Assembly: GCA_965200925.1 (NCBI GenBank)
Contig: OZ241738.1
Coordinates: 310,001 to 374,000, forward strand
DNA: 64,000 nt
Origin: WTGU01 sp965200925
Lineage (GTDB): Bacteria > Pseudomonadota > Alphaproteobacteria > UBA828
Direction: 5' to 3'
This document shows positions 1 through 9,736 of the stretch, piece by piece. Position 1 is the first letter of the stretch, and every line of letters begins with the position of its first letter. The notes below the pieces were generated by a model that was not told the origin of the DNA, searched no databases, and worked only from the letters and a program-made list of their open reading frames with translations. Made by a program: the position numbers and the translations under genes.

Positions 1-3000
1 GCGCGAGCCGTCCGAACCCGTCCACCCCGCATACGGATGCACCGCCGCGAGACGGCTCACGTGAACGCCCGTCACCGCCTCGTCACCGCTCCGGTCCGTG
101 TACTCGATCTCGCCCTCGATCCACGACGCCGCAAGCCCGCCCCGCAGACTGCCCCCCATCGGCGCGTCGACGCCCACGTGCGCCGCGAACACGTCGCCCG
201 ACCAGTCCAGCGGCCCCTTGTCCAGCGACAGCGAACGCCGGCTCCCGCCGCCCCACATCACCGCGCCCGCACCGCCGGCGGCGCCGCCGCCGCCACCCGC
301 GCCGCCATCGGCCCCGCTGCCGTCGCCGCCCAGCGCCACCGTGAACGTCCGCCCCTCCACGACGTCGCGCCACGTCACCCCGGACTCGTCCTGCGCGCCC
401 TCCCGCGCCTTCAGCGCCGAGGCCAGCGTGTCCGCCATTCCCGAACCCGCGACCGAGGACTCCAGACGGCCCGTCACCGCCTCCACCACGCTCCCCCACG
501 TCGCCCGCGACAGCTCCGGCAGAACCGACCTGTTGATCGCCGCAAGACGCGCCCGCGCCTTGTCGAGCGCCGGGACCACCTCGATGGTGAACTCCAGCCG
601 CGCAACCTGCTCGTCGGCGTCCGTCGCCGTCCAGACGTAGTCCGTGACCCCCATCTCCGCCGTCGGCGTCCCCGACAGCTGCCGCCCGTCGCGCTCGACG
701 CCCTCCGGCAACGCCGGCGACAGCGCGTACTCTATGGTCCCGTCGCCGGTCGCCGCCGGCAGCGTCACCGGCTCGATCTCCTCGTCCACATCCCAGACAA
801 ACGCCTCCGGGAAGTCCTCCTCAAAGGACGGCGCCGCGTCCTTGTAGCCCACCGCGAACGGCGAGAACGACGCTACGCCGGACGCGCAGACATGCATCCG
901 ATCCGCGTCGTAGGAAGAAGCGCCCTCCTCCCCCGCCTCCGCCCAGGCACTGCCGTCATGGCGCAGCAACAGCAGGGCACGATCGGCCGACCCGTCCCGC
1001 ACACCGGCCGCCGCCGCCCGCAGGCCGGCGCTCACCGGCAGGCAGATCTCCACGCCCGACGACGGAACCGAACCCGTCGTCACGCTGATGTCCACCACCG
1101 TCCGCGCCGCCGCCAGCGCCTCCGCCAGACCGCCGAAGCCGTCGCCCGCCGCCTCTGCCACCGTCGCCGCAGCGACCTCTGGCGAGACCGTCAGCGCCAG
1201 TGGCGGACCCGCGCCCACGCCCTCCAGGTCGACCTCGATCCCCGCCGGCGTTCCGGACTCCACCGTCACCGTCACCCGGCGCCCCGCGACGCCGTAGGTC
1301 GCCGTGGTCGTCGTGTCCGCACCCGCAATCCGAATCCGGGTCGCCCCCGCCACCGACACGCTCATCGTCCCCGTCACGCCGTCGCCGCCGCCGTAATCGC
1401 CGCCCGACGCCGCGTGCGCGACCGACAGCGCCGCGGCATAGCCGTCCGCGCCCACCGCCGACCCCACGGTCGCCGTCACCGTCTGCGCCGTGTCCCAGCT
1501 TCCCATCGTGCCCATCGTGGTCGTGAAGGTCAGCGTCTCCGGCGACGCCTGCACCGCGCCGTCCGTCGTGAGCGCCACCGTCACCGGCCCCGTGGGCTTC
1601 GAGTTCAGATGCACCGTGTAGCGCGCCTGCCGCGCACCCTCCCCCACCTCGACCACCGCCGCCGGAGTGAACACGAGCCCCTTCTCGTCGTCGTCCACGA
1701 TGGTCAGCGTCGCGTCCGTCACGGTCATCGTCGTTCCGTCCGCCTCGGCGCGATCGTTCACCGGAGTCCCCGCCGAGACCGTCACCATCTTGTTCGGCGC
1801 GTCCACGTGGTTGTCGCGCGCCCTGATCGTCACCACGCCGCCGCTCGATATGTTCCCCGCCGCGATCGTCAGCGTCGTCGCCGTGCTCAGCGTGTAGTCG
1901 TCTTCCGTCGCCGGCGACACCGGCGCCGCCGTCACCGTCACCGTCGTATCCGCGCCGGAGGGGTGCGACAGCGTTGCCGTCACCGTCGACACACCGTCGT
2001 TCTCCGAAATCGCGTCCGGCGACGCCGCATCCGGCTCCGACAGAACCAGCGTCACCGTCGGCGCCGCATCGTTGTCGGTCGTGCTCACGTCCACGTCCAC
2101 GGGGTCGAGGCCGTCGTAGTTGACATCGCCGCTCGACGGCTCCAGGCGCACCTTCCAGGCCACGTCCCCGTCGTCAACGTCGTCGTCCGCACCCGTCACC
2201 GTCACCGTCTGCGCCGTCTCCCAGTTCTGCACCGTGAACACCAGCGACGACGGCGATACCCGACCCTCGGTCGTATCCGGATTCCCGTCCGCATCCCGGC
2301 TCGTCACCGCCACCGATACCGACGCCGAGGGCTGCGTCTGCAACGCCACTGTGAACGTCGCCGTCCCGCCGCCCTCCGTCGCCTGCCCCGTCACCGCGCT
2401 CTCGTCCAGGCCGAACTCGTCGTCGCGGATGATCAGCGTCGCGTCCGCCGGGTTCGCCACCCCGTGACCGCCCGCCGCCGTCGCCGACACCGTCACCCGC
2501 TTCCGCCCCGAAGCATCGTTGTTGTCCACCGCCGTCACCGTCACCAGACCCGTGCTCGTCGTGCCGCCCGCCGCGATGGTCAGCGTGGTGGTCGCACTCG
2601 GCGTGAAGTCACCCGCAACCGCCGGTGCCACCGGCGCCGACGACACCGTCAGCGTCGTCGCCTCCGTCGTCGGGTGCGACAGGCGTGCCGTCACCATGCT
2701 CACCTCCCCGTTCTCAAGGATCGCCGACGGCGTCAGCACCAAGGTCGCCGTCGCCGTCGCCTCGTCGTCGGTCAGCGTCAGCGTCACGTTCGACGGGTTC
2801 GCGACGCTGTTGCCGCCCGCCGCCGTCGCCGAAACCGTCACAGACTTGTCCGGCGAATCCACGGCGTTGTCGTTGGCCCGCACCGTCACCGCCCCGGTGC
2901 TGGTGGTGGCCCCCGCCGCCACCGTCAGCGTCGTCCCCGTCTGCGTGAAGTCCGCCGCCACCGCGCCCGACGTGGCCACCGGCGCCGTCCCCACCGTCAC

Positions 3001-6000
3001 CGTCACCGGCTGGCTCGACGGACCGGACAGCGCCGCCATCACCGTCGCCACCCCGCCGTTTTCCGAGACCGAGGCCGGCGTGAGAGCCAAGCTCGCCGTC
3101 GGCAGCGTCTCGTCGTCGGTGAGCGTCAGCGCCGCCCCCGTCACCGCGCCCGCCCCCTGACCGTTCGCCAAGGTCGCCGTCACCGTCACGCTGCGCCCCG
3201 CGGTCCCCTGATGGACCGCGTCGTCCACCGCCGTCACCAGTACCGTGTCGGAGGCCGCCGTGGTGGCGCCCGCCGCGATGGTGATGGTCGCGTCCGAACC
3301 CACCGTGTAGAAACCCGAAACCGCCGTCACCGTCACCGTCGATGGTTGGCTCGACGGATGCGACAGCGTCGCGCTCACCGTCGAGATACCGACGTTCTCC
3401 GACACCGACGACGGGTTCAGCGCCAGCACAACCCCAGGCGCCGCGTCGTCGTCGGTAATCGCCAGCGTCATGTCGGGCGGGTTGTTGGTCAGCCCCTGGC
3501 TGTCGGAGGCCGTGCCCGAGACCGTCACCGACTTGTCCGGCGCGTCGGTGGCGTTGTTCACCGCCGTCACCGTCACCAACCCCGTGCTCGTCGTCGCGTT
3601 GGCCGCGAAGGTCAGCGTGTTGGCCGTGCTCAAGGTGAAGTCCCCCGCCGCCGCGTTCGCCCCCGCCGCCGCCGCCACCGTCACCGTCACCGCCGCCGCC
3701 GACTGCCGGTCCAGCGTCGCCGTCACCGTCGCCACGCCGCCGTTCTCCGAAATCGAGGCGGAAGACAGCGCCAGCGTCGCCTGCGGCGTGTCGTCGTCGG
3801 TGATGGTCAGCGTCGCGTTGGCCGGGTTCGCGACGGAGTTGCCCCCGGTCGACGTCCCCGAAACCGTCACCTGCTTGTTCCCCGAAGCCACGGCGTTGCC
3901 GTTGGCCGTCACCGTCACCGTCCCGGCGCTGGTCGTCGACCCCGCCGCGATGGTCAGCGTCGTCGCCGTGCTCAGGTCGAAGTCCGCCGCCACCGCGCCC
4001 GTCCCCGCCGCCGCCGCCACCGTCACCGTCACCGCCGCGCTCGACGGACCCGACAAGGTCGCCGTCACCGCCGCCACCCCGCCCTCCTCCGAGATCGAGG
4101 CCGGCGTGAGAACCAGCGCCACCGTCGGCAGCGTCTCGTCGTCGGTCAGCGTCAGCGACGCCCCCGTCACCGCGCCCGCGCCCTGCCCGTTGGTCAGCGC
4201 CCCCGTCACCGTCGCCGAACGCCCGGCCGTGCCTTGGTGAATGGAGTCATCGACCGCCGTAATCAACACCGTGTCCGACGACGCCGTGGTGGCGCCCGCG
4301 GCGATGGTGATGGTCGCGTCCGAACCCACCGTGTAGGCCCCGGAGACCGCCGTCACCGTCAGCGTCGACGGCTCGGAAGACGGGCGCGAGAGCGTCGCGC
4401 TCACCGTCGAGACGCCGTTGGGCTCCGCGATCGACGCCGGGTCCAGCGCCAGCGTCGCCCCCGGCGCCGCGTCGTCGTCGGTCAGCGTCAGCGTCGCCGC
4501 CGTCACCGTCATGGTCGTCGAATCGGCCGCTGCCCGGTCGTTGGCGACCGTCGCCGTCACCGTCGCCGTCCGGTCCGGCGCGTCCGTCGTGTTGTCCACC
4601 GCCGTCACCAGCGCCGTGTCCGTGCTCGTCGTATCCCCGGCCGCGATCACGACCACGCCCGCCGCGCCCGAACCCGCCGTGAAGGCCCCGGAGACCGGCG
4701 TCACCGTCACCGTCGTCGCCGCCTCGGAGGCGCGCGAAAGCCGCGCCGTCACCGTCGCGATGCCGCCGTTCTCCGAAACCGACGCCGGGTCCAGCGCCAG
4801 CGTCACCCCCGGCGCGCCGTCGTCGTCGGTCGTCGTCACGTCCACGTCCACGTTGGCGAGGCCGTTGTAATTGGTGTCGCCGCTCGCCGGGTCGAGGCGC
4901 ACCTGCCACGTCACGTCGCCGTCGTCGACGTCGTCCTGAACGCCGGTCACCGTCACCGTCTGCGCCGTGCCCCAGTTCCCCGTCGCGCCCCCCGTGAAGG
5001 TCAGCGACGGCGGCGACGCCGTGCCTTCGCTCGTATCCTGGCTCGCGACCGCCACCGTCACCGCCGCCGTCGGCTGCGTCTGGAGGGCCACCGTGAACGT
5101 CGCCGTACCCCCCGCCTCCGTCGCCTGGCCGCTCACCGAGCCCACGTTCAGCCCGAACTCGTTGTCCTGGTTGTATGCGGTGAGACTTACCGGCGCCATC
5201 CCGTCGTAGGTGTCGTCCGCGGTGTTCGCCTGATCCACCGTCAGCGTGATCGTGTAGCTCTGGGTCCCGTCGGCGGGGTTGGGCGGGGTGGCCATGTCGT
5301 CGTCCACGCCGGTCAGCGTCACCGTCTGCGGCGTCTGCCACGCCGACGGGGCAAAGGTCATGGCCGTGGGCGATACCGTGCCTTCGTCGGTGTTCGAGCT
5401 CGCCAGGGTCAGCGCCACGGCGCCCGCCGGTTGGGTGGCCAGCCGCACCGTGAAGGTGGCGGTACCGCCCGATTCGGTGGTGCGCAGCCCCGTCGTCGGC
5501 GCAATCGTCAGCCCCGGCGTCGGCGTCACCGGCGCCGCGCCCGTCACCAGATTCCCGCTGCCCGCATGGGCGGCGGCCAGCACCCGCACCTTCAGGGTCC
5601 GCGGCGTGTCGAAGGCCGTGCCGTCGTAGGCCAGATTCAACGTGGCCGTGCCGGTCGTGGGCACGCTCGCAATCGACCCCAGCGTCAGCCCCGGCACCGT
5701 GGTGTCGAGCGCAAAGTAGCTGTCCACCGCCGCCGTCGTCTGCACGCCCGCCGCCCACGTCGTGTTCGTCACCTGCACCCCGACCGTCGCCCCGTTCAGG
5801 CTCCCTTGCACCAGCGGCGACGGGTTGGACGTATAGATGCGCGCACTCGCCGCGTCGTCGTCCGTCACCGCGACCGTCACCCCCGGCACGCGCGACGCCG
5901 GCAGCGCCGGCGGGACGTATTCCACCGCCCCCGTCAGCGTGTGCGTCACCGTCACCCGCTCGTGCTCCCCGTCCGCGTCGTCCGCGACCGGCGTCGCCGT

Positions 6001-9000
6001 CACCGTCTGCGCCGTCTCCCAGTTCTGCGTCGTGAACGTCAGCGTCGGCGGCGACAGCGTCACCGCGCTCGAGTCCCCGTTGTTCACGCTCACCGTCACC
6101 GCCGCGGTCGGAACCACCCCCAGCGCCACCGTGTAGACCGCTGTCGCCGTGCTCCCCTCGCGCACTTCCAGCGCCCCCGTCTGCACCCCCGCCGTGCCCG
6201 GGTCCGTGTCCACCACCAGCGCCGGCGTCTCGTCGTCGGCGACCGTCACCGTCGTATCGGGGATGGGGGTCTGGAGGACAAAGCCGCGGGCGTTGATGTA
6301 GCCTTGGTTCCGGGCGTTCCCATCGATCGCGAAGTACTCGTTGATCAGCACCACCTCTTCGTCCCGCCCGTCCGGGTCCGACTGCGCGGTCACCGTGACG
6401 GTCTGCGGCACGTTCCAGTTCGTAGGGGAGAAGATCACCCGCCACTCGCCCGAACCGGGGACGAAGGGGTCCCAATCGGTGCGCACCCGCACCGCGTCCC
6501 GGTTCTGGCTCCTTACCCGCACGCCGACCGCAGCCCCGGTGCCGCTGATGCCGCTGGTCAGCACCATCGTGTAGGTCCCGACGTTCCGGCCCGTCCCGCC
6601 CCCGGCACTCGGGTCCTCCTGCAAGGTCATCCGCAGCCGGCTCACCCTCACCCCCGGCGTCTCGTCGTCCTCGATCGTCACCGTCACCCGCTCCGTCGTG
6701 CGCTCCGTGTAGTTGTATTGCGTGTCCGCGCTCGCCACCGCGTGGGTGATCCTCACCGGGGCCGGGTTCACCCCGTCCACGTCGTCGGCGGCGCTCGTCG
6801 CGCGCACCGTCACCGTCTGCGGCGTATTCCAGTTCGTCGTGCTGAACTCCAGGACCCGCGTCTGCGGGCTGGCGTCCGTGTCGAGCGCGACCTTGGTGTC
6901 CCCGCTCGCCACGCTCGCCGTCACCGTCACCGGACCCGACGGCGCCACGCTCAGCGCCACCGTGTACGTGTCCTGCACCGTCCCCCCCTCGCGCACCGTC
7001 ACCGCCCGCGGCGTCACCGACAGCCCCGCGTTGGTGTCCGCCACCGTCACCGGGAACGTCACCGCGCCCGTGGCGACGTATTCGGGCGCGCCCCCGGAGA
7101 CCGCATGACGCACCGTCACCCGCTCGTGCGTCGCATCCGCGTCCGTCACCGCCGTCACCGTCACCGCCTGCCCCGTCGACCAGTTCATCGTGCTGAAGCT
7201 CAGGTCCGACGAAGCCGCCCCGTTCACCGTCACCGCCCCGGAGTCGGCGCTCGACACCCGCACCGTCACCGCCGCGCTCGGAACCACCGACAGCCGCACG
7301 GTGTAGGTTGCGCTGCTCGTGGCGCCCGTTTCCGCCAGCGCCAGCACCCCCGTGCCCCGGCTGACCTCGATCTCCGCCCCCTCGTCGTCCGTTACCCCCA
7401 CCCCCAACGTCACCGCCGCCACGTCGTCGTATTCGTCCGCGCTGCTCGCCGCCACCACCGCGTGCGTCAGCGTCACCGTCGCGTGCGCCGCGTTCGCGTC
7501 GTGCACCGCCTCGACCGTCACCGTCTGCGCCGTGCTCCAGGTCGACGCGTCGAAGGTCAGGGTCTGCGCCGCCGCGGCCGTCCCCCCGGCCTTGTTCACC
7601 GTGACCGCGGCGTCGTCGCTCGACACCCGCACCTCCACGTTGCCCGCCGCCGGCGGCGCGCCCAGCCGCACGGTGTACGTCGCCGTCTCCCCCTCCCGCA
7701 GCGCCAGCGCGGCGCTCCGGCTCAGCAGCACCGCCGCGGTTTCGTCGTCGTCGATCGTCACCGTCACGTCGTCCCCGGATTGGGCGGCGTAGTTGTACGG
7801 CGCCCCCGCGCTCGCCACCGCGTGCGACAGCGTCACCGTGCGGTCCGCGGCGTCGGGATCGGTCGCGCCGGAACCGGCCGTCACCGTCACCGCCTGCCCC
7901 GCGCTCCAGTTCGTGGTCGTGAACACCAGCTCGGACGGCGAGACCGAGACCGCGGTCGCGTCCCCGCTCGGCGCCGCCGCGGTCACCGTCACCGGCCCGC
8001 TGGGCCGGCTCTTCAGCGCCACGGTGTAGGTCGCGTCCGCCGCGCTGTCCTCCTGCACCGTCACCGCCCGCGGCACCACCCGCAGCCCGTCGTCGTCCGT
8101 CACGTTCACCGCGAACGTCACCGGCTCCGCGGCCTTGAAGTCGTCCACGCTGCCGGCTGGGTCAACCCGTTGGTCTATGGTCAGCGTTTCGTTCCGCAGG
8201 TCCCCGTCGTGCACCGCCGCCACCGTGACCGTCTGCGCCGTGTTCCAATTCTGCGTCGTGAACGTCAGCTCCGGCTGGCCTATCCCGTTCAACGTCACCG
8301 CCCCGGCGTCGCTGCTTGTAAGCGACAGCAGCACGCTCCCCGTCGGCACGTGGCTCAGCCGCACGGTGTACGTACTGCTCCCCCCTTCCGTCAGCCGCAT
8401 CGGCCCCCGCTGGCTCACCTGGATCGCCGGCGTGTCGTTGTCCGCCACGTGCACCGTCAGATACGCGTCCGGCGCCGGGCGGTAGTCGCTCGAGCTCTGC
8501 GCGTCCAGCACGTAGTGCCGGATGCGCGCCGTCTCCCCCGCCGTGTTCGCGTCGTCCAGCGCCCGCACCGTCACCGTCCGCGCCGTGTTCCAGTTGCTCG
8601 CGTTGAAGACCATCCCGCTGGGGTTCGTCGAGATCCCGGCCGGCGCCTGGATCTGCACGTTCACGCCCCCCTGCGGCCGCTGGCCCAACTGCACGCTGTA
8701 CGTGGCCGCCGCCCCCTGCTCCGTCACCGACAAGTCCCGCGTCACCGTCGCCGCGCTCGGGCCGAGCGTCACGCCCGGCGCCGGCCCCTGCACCCGGATG
8801 GGGCCGAAGGAGACACCACCGGAGCTGCCGTCGACGGCAAAGTTTGTACCGATGATATAAAGATTCCAGTCCCTGGTGGAATTTCCGGTGGCCCGGATGA
8901 CGAGGTTGACCCGAGTACGACCGTGGGTCAGCTTTGGTTCGGCAGCGGTCACGACCGTGACGGTCACGCCTGGGGGCGCCCCGCTGGCGCTCCATCGGTT

Positions 9001-9351
9001 GTCGAGCGCGGCAGCGAAGCCGAACCTTCCGCCTGCGGGCGCCTGGAGCGTGATGCTCGCGCCGTCCAATGAGTCCGCCTGCAGCACCGCCGGGTTCGGG
9101 GTCAGGACGCTCTGCGCGCCCGCCGCGCCCGGCACGAGGAGGAGCGCCGCAACCGCCAGCGCGAGCGCGAGCCGGCGGCGTGTTCGAACCGCCCGCTGCA
9201 GCTGCGTCACGGGGGGGGGGGGGGGGGGGGTCAAGGATGCGGGCGGCCGCGCTCGCGGCCCGGCCCCGGCGTCAGCCGCAGACGCACTCGCGCGCGCGGG
9301 GAAACCGCAAAGGGCCGCCTTCAACTCCATGACGGAAAGCAGGCGTTTCAT
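1..9351 (-). CDS. Gene A: giant Calx-beta-repeat surface protein with C-terminal barrel, 3' end beyond window
   Basis: The minus frame is open from 9351 to the left edge (at least 3,117 codons) and its stop lies outside. From ATG 9351 it reads MKRLLSVMEL, crosses a C20 tract (proline codons 42-47) in frame, then shows RRR plus a hydrophobic core (about residues 58-77) and GAQ, a typical signal peptide. Many Calx-beta-like modules follow, each ending in an acidic turn (DDD/DDE). Two sets are visible: degenerate modules with TFTTQNW-like strands (about 8.8-4.9 kb) and modules resembling those of gene B (about 4.9-1.6 kb). A putative-Ig domain, a helical stalk and the start of the barrel (MWGGGSRRSLSLDKG, about 300-200) come last. 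Position 1 aligns with about 13522 in gene B, so roughly 850 bp are missing. Start alternatives are TTG 9234 and GTG 9210. The role is probably an outer-membrane-anchored adhesin, inferred from architecture. Confidence 0.85.
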   Translation of the reverse strand, partial: MKRLLSVMELKAALCGFPARASASAADAGAGPRARPPASLTPPPPPPVTQLQRAVRTRRRLALALAVAALLLVPGAAGAQSVLTPNPAVLQADSLDGASITLQAPAGGRFGFAAALDNRWSASGAPPGVTVTVVTAAEPKLTHGRTRVNLVIRATGNSTRDWNLYIIGTNFAVDGSSGGVSFGPIRVQGPAPGVTLGPSAATVTRDLSVTEQGAAATYSVQLGQRPQGGVNVQIQAPAGISTNPSGMVFNASNWNTARTVTVRALDDANTAGETARIRHYVLDAQSSSDYRPAPDAYLTVHVADNDTPAIQVSQRGPMRLTEGGSSTYTVRLSHVPTGSVLLSLTSSDAGAVTLNGIGQPELTFTTQNWNTAQTVTVAAVHDGDLRNETLTIDQRVDPAGSVDDFKAAEPVTFAVNVTDDDGLRVVPRAVTVQEDSAADATYTVALKSRPSGPVTVTAAAPSGDATAVSVSPSELVFTTTNWSAGQAVTVTAGSGATDPDAADRTVTLSHAVASAGAPYNYAAQSGDDVTVTIDDDETAAVLLSRSAALALREGETATYTVRLGAPPAAGNVEVRVSSDDAAVTVNKAGGTAAAAQTLTFDASTWSTAQTVTVEAVHDANAAHATVTLTHAVVAASSADEYDDVAAVTLGVGVTDDEGAEIEVSRGTGVLALAETGATSSATYTVRLSVVPSAAVTVRVSSADSGAVTVNGAASSDLSFSTMNWSTGQAVTVTAVTDADATHERVTVRHAVSGGAPEYVATGAVTFPVTVADTNAGLSVTPRAVTVREGGTVQDTYTVALSVAPSGPVTVTASVASGDTKVALDTDASPQTRVLEFSTTNWNTPQTVTVRATSAADDVDGVNPAPVRITHAVASADTQYNYTERTTERVTVTIEDDETPGVRVSRLRMTLQEDPSAGGGTGRNVGTYTMVLTSGISGTGAAVGVRVRSQNRDAVRVRTDWDPFVPGSGEWRVIFSPTNWNVPQTVTVTAQSDPDGRDEEVVLINEYFAIDGNARNQGYINARGFVLQTPIPDTTVTVADDETPALVVDTDPGTAGVQTGALEVREGSTATAVYTVALGVVPTAAVTVSVNNGDSSAVTLSPPTLTFTTQNWETAQTVTATPVADDADGEHERVTVTHTLTGAVEYVPPALPASRVPGVTVAVTDDDAASARIYTSNPSPLVQGSLNGATVGVQVTNTTWAAGVQTTAAVDSYFALDTTVPGLTLGSIASVPTTGTATLNLAYDGTAFDTPRTLKVRVLAAAHAGSGNLVTGAAPVTPTPGLTIAPTTGLRTTESGGTATFTVRLATQPAGAVALTLASSNTDEGTVSPTAMTFAPSAWQTPQTVTLTGVDDDMATPPNPADGTQSYTITLTVDQANTADDTYDGMAPVSLTAYNQDNEFGLNVGSVSGQATEAGGTATFTVALQTQPTAAVTVAVASQDTSEGTASPPSLTFTGGATGNWGTAQTVTVTGVQDDVDDGDVTWQVRLDPASGDTNYNGLANVDVDVTTTDDDGAPGVTLALDPASVSENGGIATVTARLSRASEAATTVTVTPVSGAFTAGSGAAGVVVIAAGDTTSTDTALVTAVDNTTDAPDRTATVTATVANDRAAADSTTMTVTAATLTLTDDDAAPGATLALDPASIAEPNGVSTVSATLSRPSSEPSTLTVTAVSGAYTVGSDATITIAAGATTASSDTVLITAVDDSIHQGTAGRSATVTGALTNGQGAGAVTGASLTLTDDETLPTVALVLTPASISEEGGVAAVTATLSGPSSAAVTVTVAAAAGTGAVAADFDLSTATTLTIAAGSTTSAGTVTVTANGNAVASGNKQVTVSGTSTGGNSVANPANATLTITDDDTPQATLALSSASISENGGVATVTATLDRQSAAAVTVTVAAAAGANAAAGDFTLSTANTLTFAANATTSTGLVTVTAVNNATDAPDKSVTVSGTASDSQGLTNNPPDMTLAITDDDAAPGVVLALNPSSVSENVGISTVSATLSHPSSQPSTVTVTAVSGFYTVGSDATITIAAGATTAASDTVLVTAVDDAVHQGTAGRSVTVTATLANGQGAGAVTGAALTLTDDETLPTASLALTPASVSENGGVATVMAALSGPSSQPVTVTVGTAPVATSGAVAADFTQTGTTLTVAAGATTSTGAVTVRANDNAVDSPDKSVTVSATAAGGNSVANPSNVTLTLTDDEATATATLVLTPSAILENGEVSMVTARLSHPTTEATTLTVSSAPVAPAVAGDFTPSATTTLTIAAGGTTSTGLVTVTAVDNNDASGRKRVTVSATAAGGHGVANPADATLIIRDDEFGLDESAVTGQATEGGGTATFTVALQTQPSASVSVAVTSRDADGNPDTTEGRVSPSSLVFTVQNWETAQTVTVTGADDDVDDGDVAWKVRLEPSSGDVNYDGLDPVDVDVSTTDNDAAPTVTLVLSEPDAASPDAISENDGVSTVTATLSHPSGADTTVTVTAAPVSPATEDDYTLSTATTLTIAAGNISSGGVVTIRARDNHVDAPNKMVTVSAGTPVNDRAEADGTTMTVTDATLTIVDDDEKGLVFTPAAVVEVGEGARQARYTVHLNSKPTGPVTVALTTDGAVQASPETLTFTTTMGTMGSWDTAQTVTATVGSAVGADGYAAALSVAHAASGGDYGGGDGVTGTMSVSVAGATRIRIAGADTTTTATYGVAGRRVTVTVESGTPAGIEVDLEGVGAGPPLALTVSPEVAAATVAEAAGDGFGGLAEALAAARTVVDISVTTGSVPSSGVEICLPVSAGLRAAAAGVRDGSADRALLLLRHDGSAWAEAGEEGASSYDADRMHVCASGVASFSPFAVGYKDAAPSFEEDFPEAFVWDVDEEIEPVTLPAATGDGTIEYALSPALPEGVERDGRQLSGTPTAEMGVTDYVWTATDADEQVARLEFTIEVVPALDKARARLAAINRSVLPELSRATWGSVVEAVTGRLESSVAGSGMADTLASALKAREGAQDESGVTWRDVVEGRTFTVALGGDGSGADGGAGGGGGAAGGAGAVMWGGGSRRSLSLDKGPLDWSGDVFAAHVGVDAPMGGSLRGGLAASWIEGEIEYTDRSGDEAVTGVHVSRLAAVHPYAGWTGSDGSR
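9211..9230. repeat. Poly-G/C homopolymer, 20 nt, at the start of gene A
   Basis: Twenty consecutive G on the plus strand (C20 on the coding strand) lie directly before GTG 9210 and the signal-peptide codons. With 20 C, the upstream ATG 9351 is in frame with the signal peptide and no stop intervenes. A change of one or two residues would break that frame. Tracts like this are classic slipped-strand phase-variation sites. The length could also be a sequencing error. Confidence 0.9.
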
Positions 9352-9736
9352 TCGTGAGCGCTCGGCCGTCCGGTTCACCGAGTCTGTATATCGCACCGGT
9401 GGCCGTGTTCGATAGTCCCTGTCCGCGGCGCCGCCGGCGAGCGGGCACTGCTGCTTGCATCCTCGCCCGGCCGGTGCCAGATTGCGGGCGGATACCCGCA
9501 GGCAGCGTGCTGTCGGCTCAAGGGCCGCTCCTCCGGAGTGGCCCCTGCTTTGGACGGCGCAGTTTCCCGACACGCTGCCGGGCACTGCGGTCTCGAAGCC
9601 GACGGGCTGGTAAGCGCGAGTCAACATCACCGGGCCTGCGTGCCGAAGCGACATCCACGAGTGGAACATCGGATCAGAACCATGGCGGAAAGAATCCATT
9701 GAAAAACAATGCGACGTTTCGAGTATGAGGACGAGC
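9352..9736. promoter_or_regulatory. Divergent intergenic region between gene A and the HEPN-like gene
   Basis: This stretch separates the minus-strand gene A from the plus-strand gene at 9737. The gene A frame stays open upstream of ATG 9351, so its true start and promoter cannot be fixed by a stop codon. The right part (9660-9736) is AT-richer and has a good Shine-Dalgarno (GAGGA at 9727-9731) for the 9737 start. No confident sigma-70 hexamers were seen. Confidence 0.35.

Noticed and set aside
4247..6475. A minus-strand Gly/Asp/Arg-rich frame that could look like a collagen-like or RTX protein
   Set aside because: It is the alternative minus frame of gene A; its GDGDGD runs come from reading ACGGCG-type repeats out of phase.
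37..9072. A 3,011-codon open frame on the plus strand
   Set aside because: It is antisense to gene A. The product is dominated by Arg, His and Pro (RRHRHR-type runs), as expected from the complement of GC-rich Val/Thr/Asp codons. The minus frame has a signal peptide and recognisable domains.
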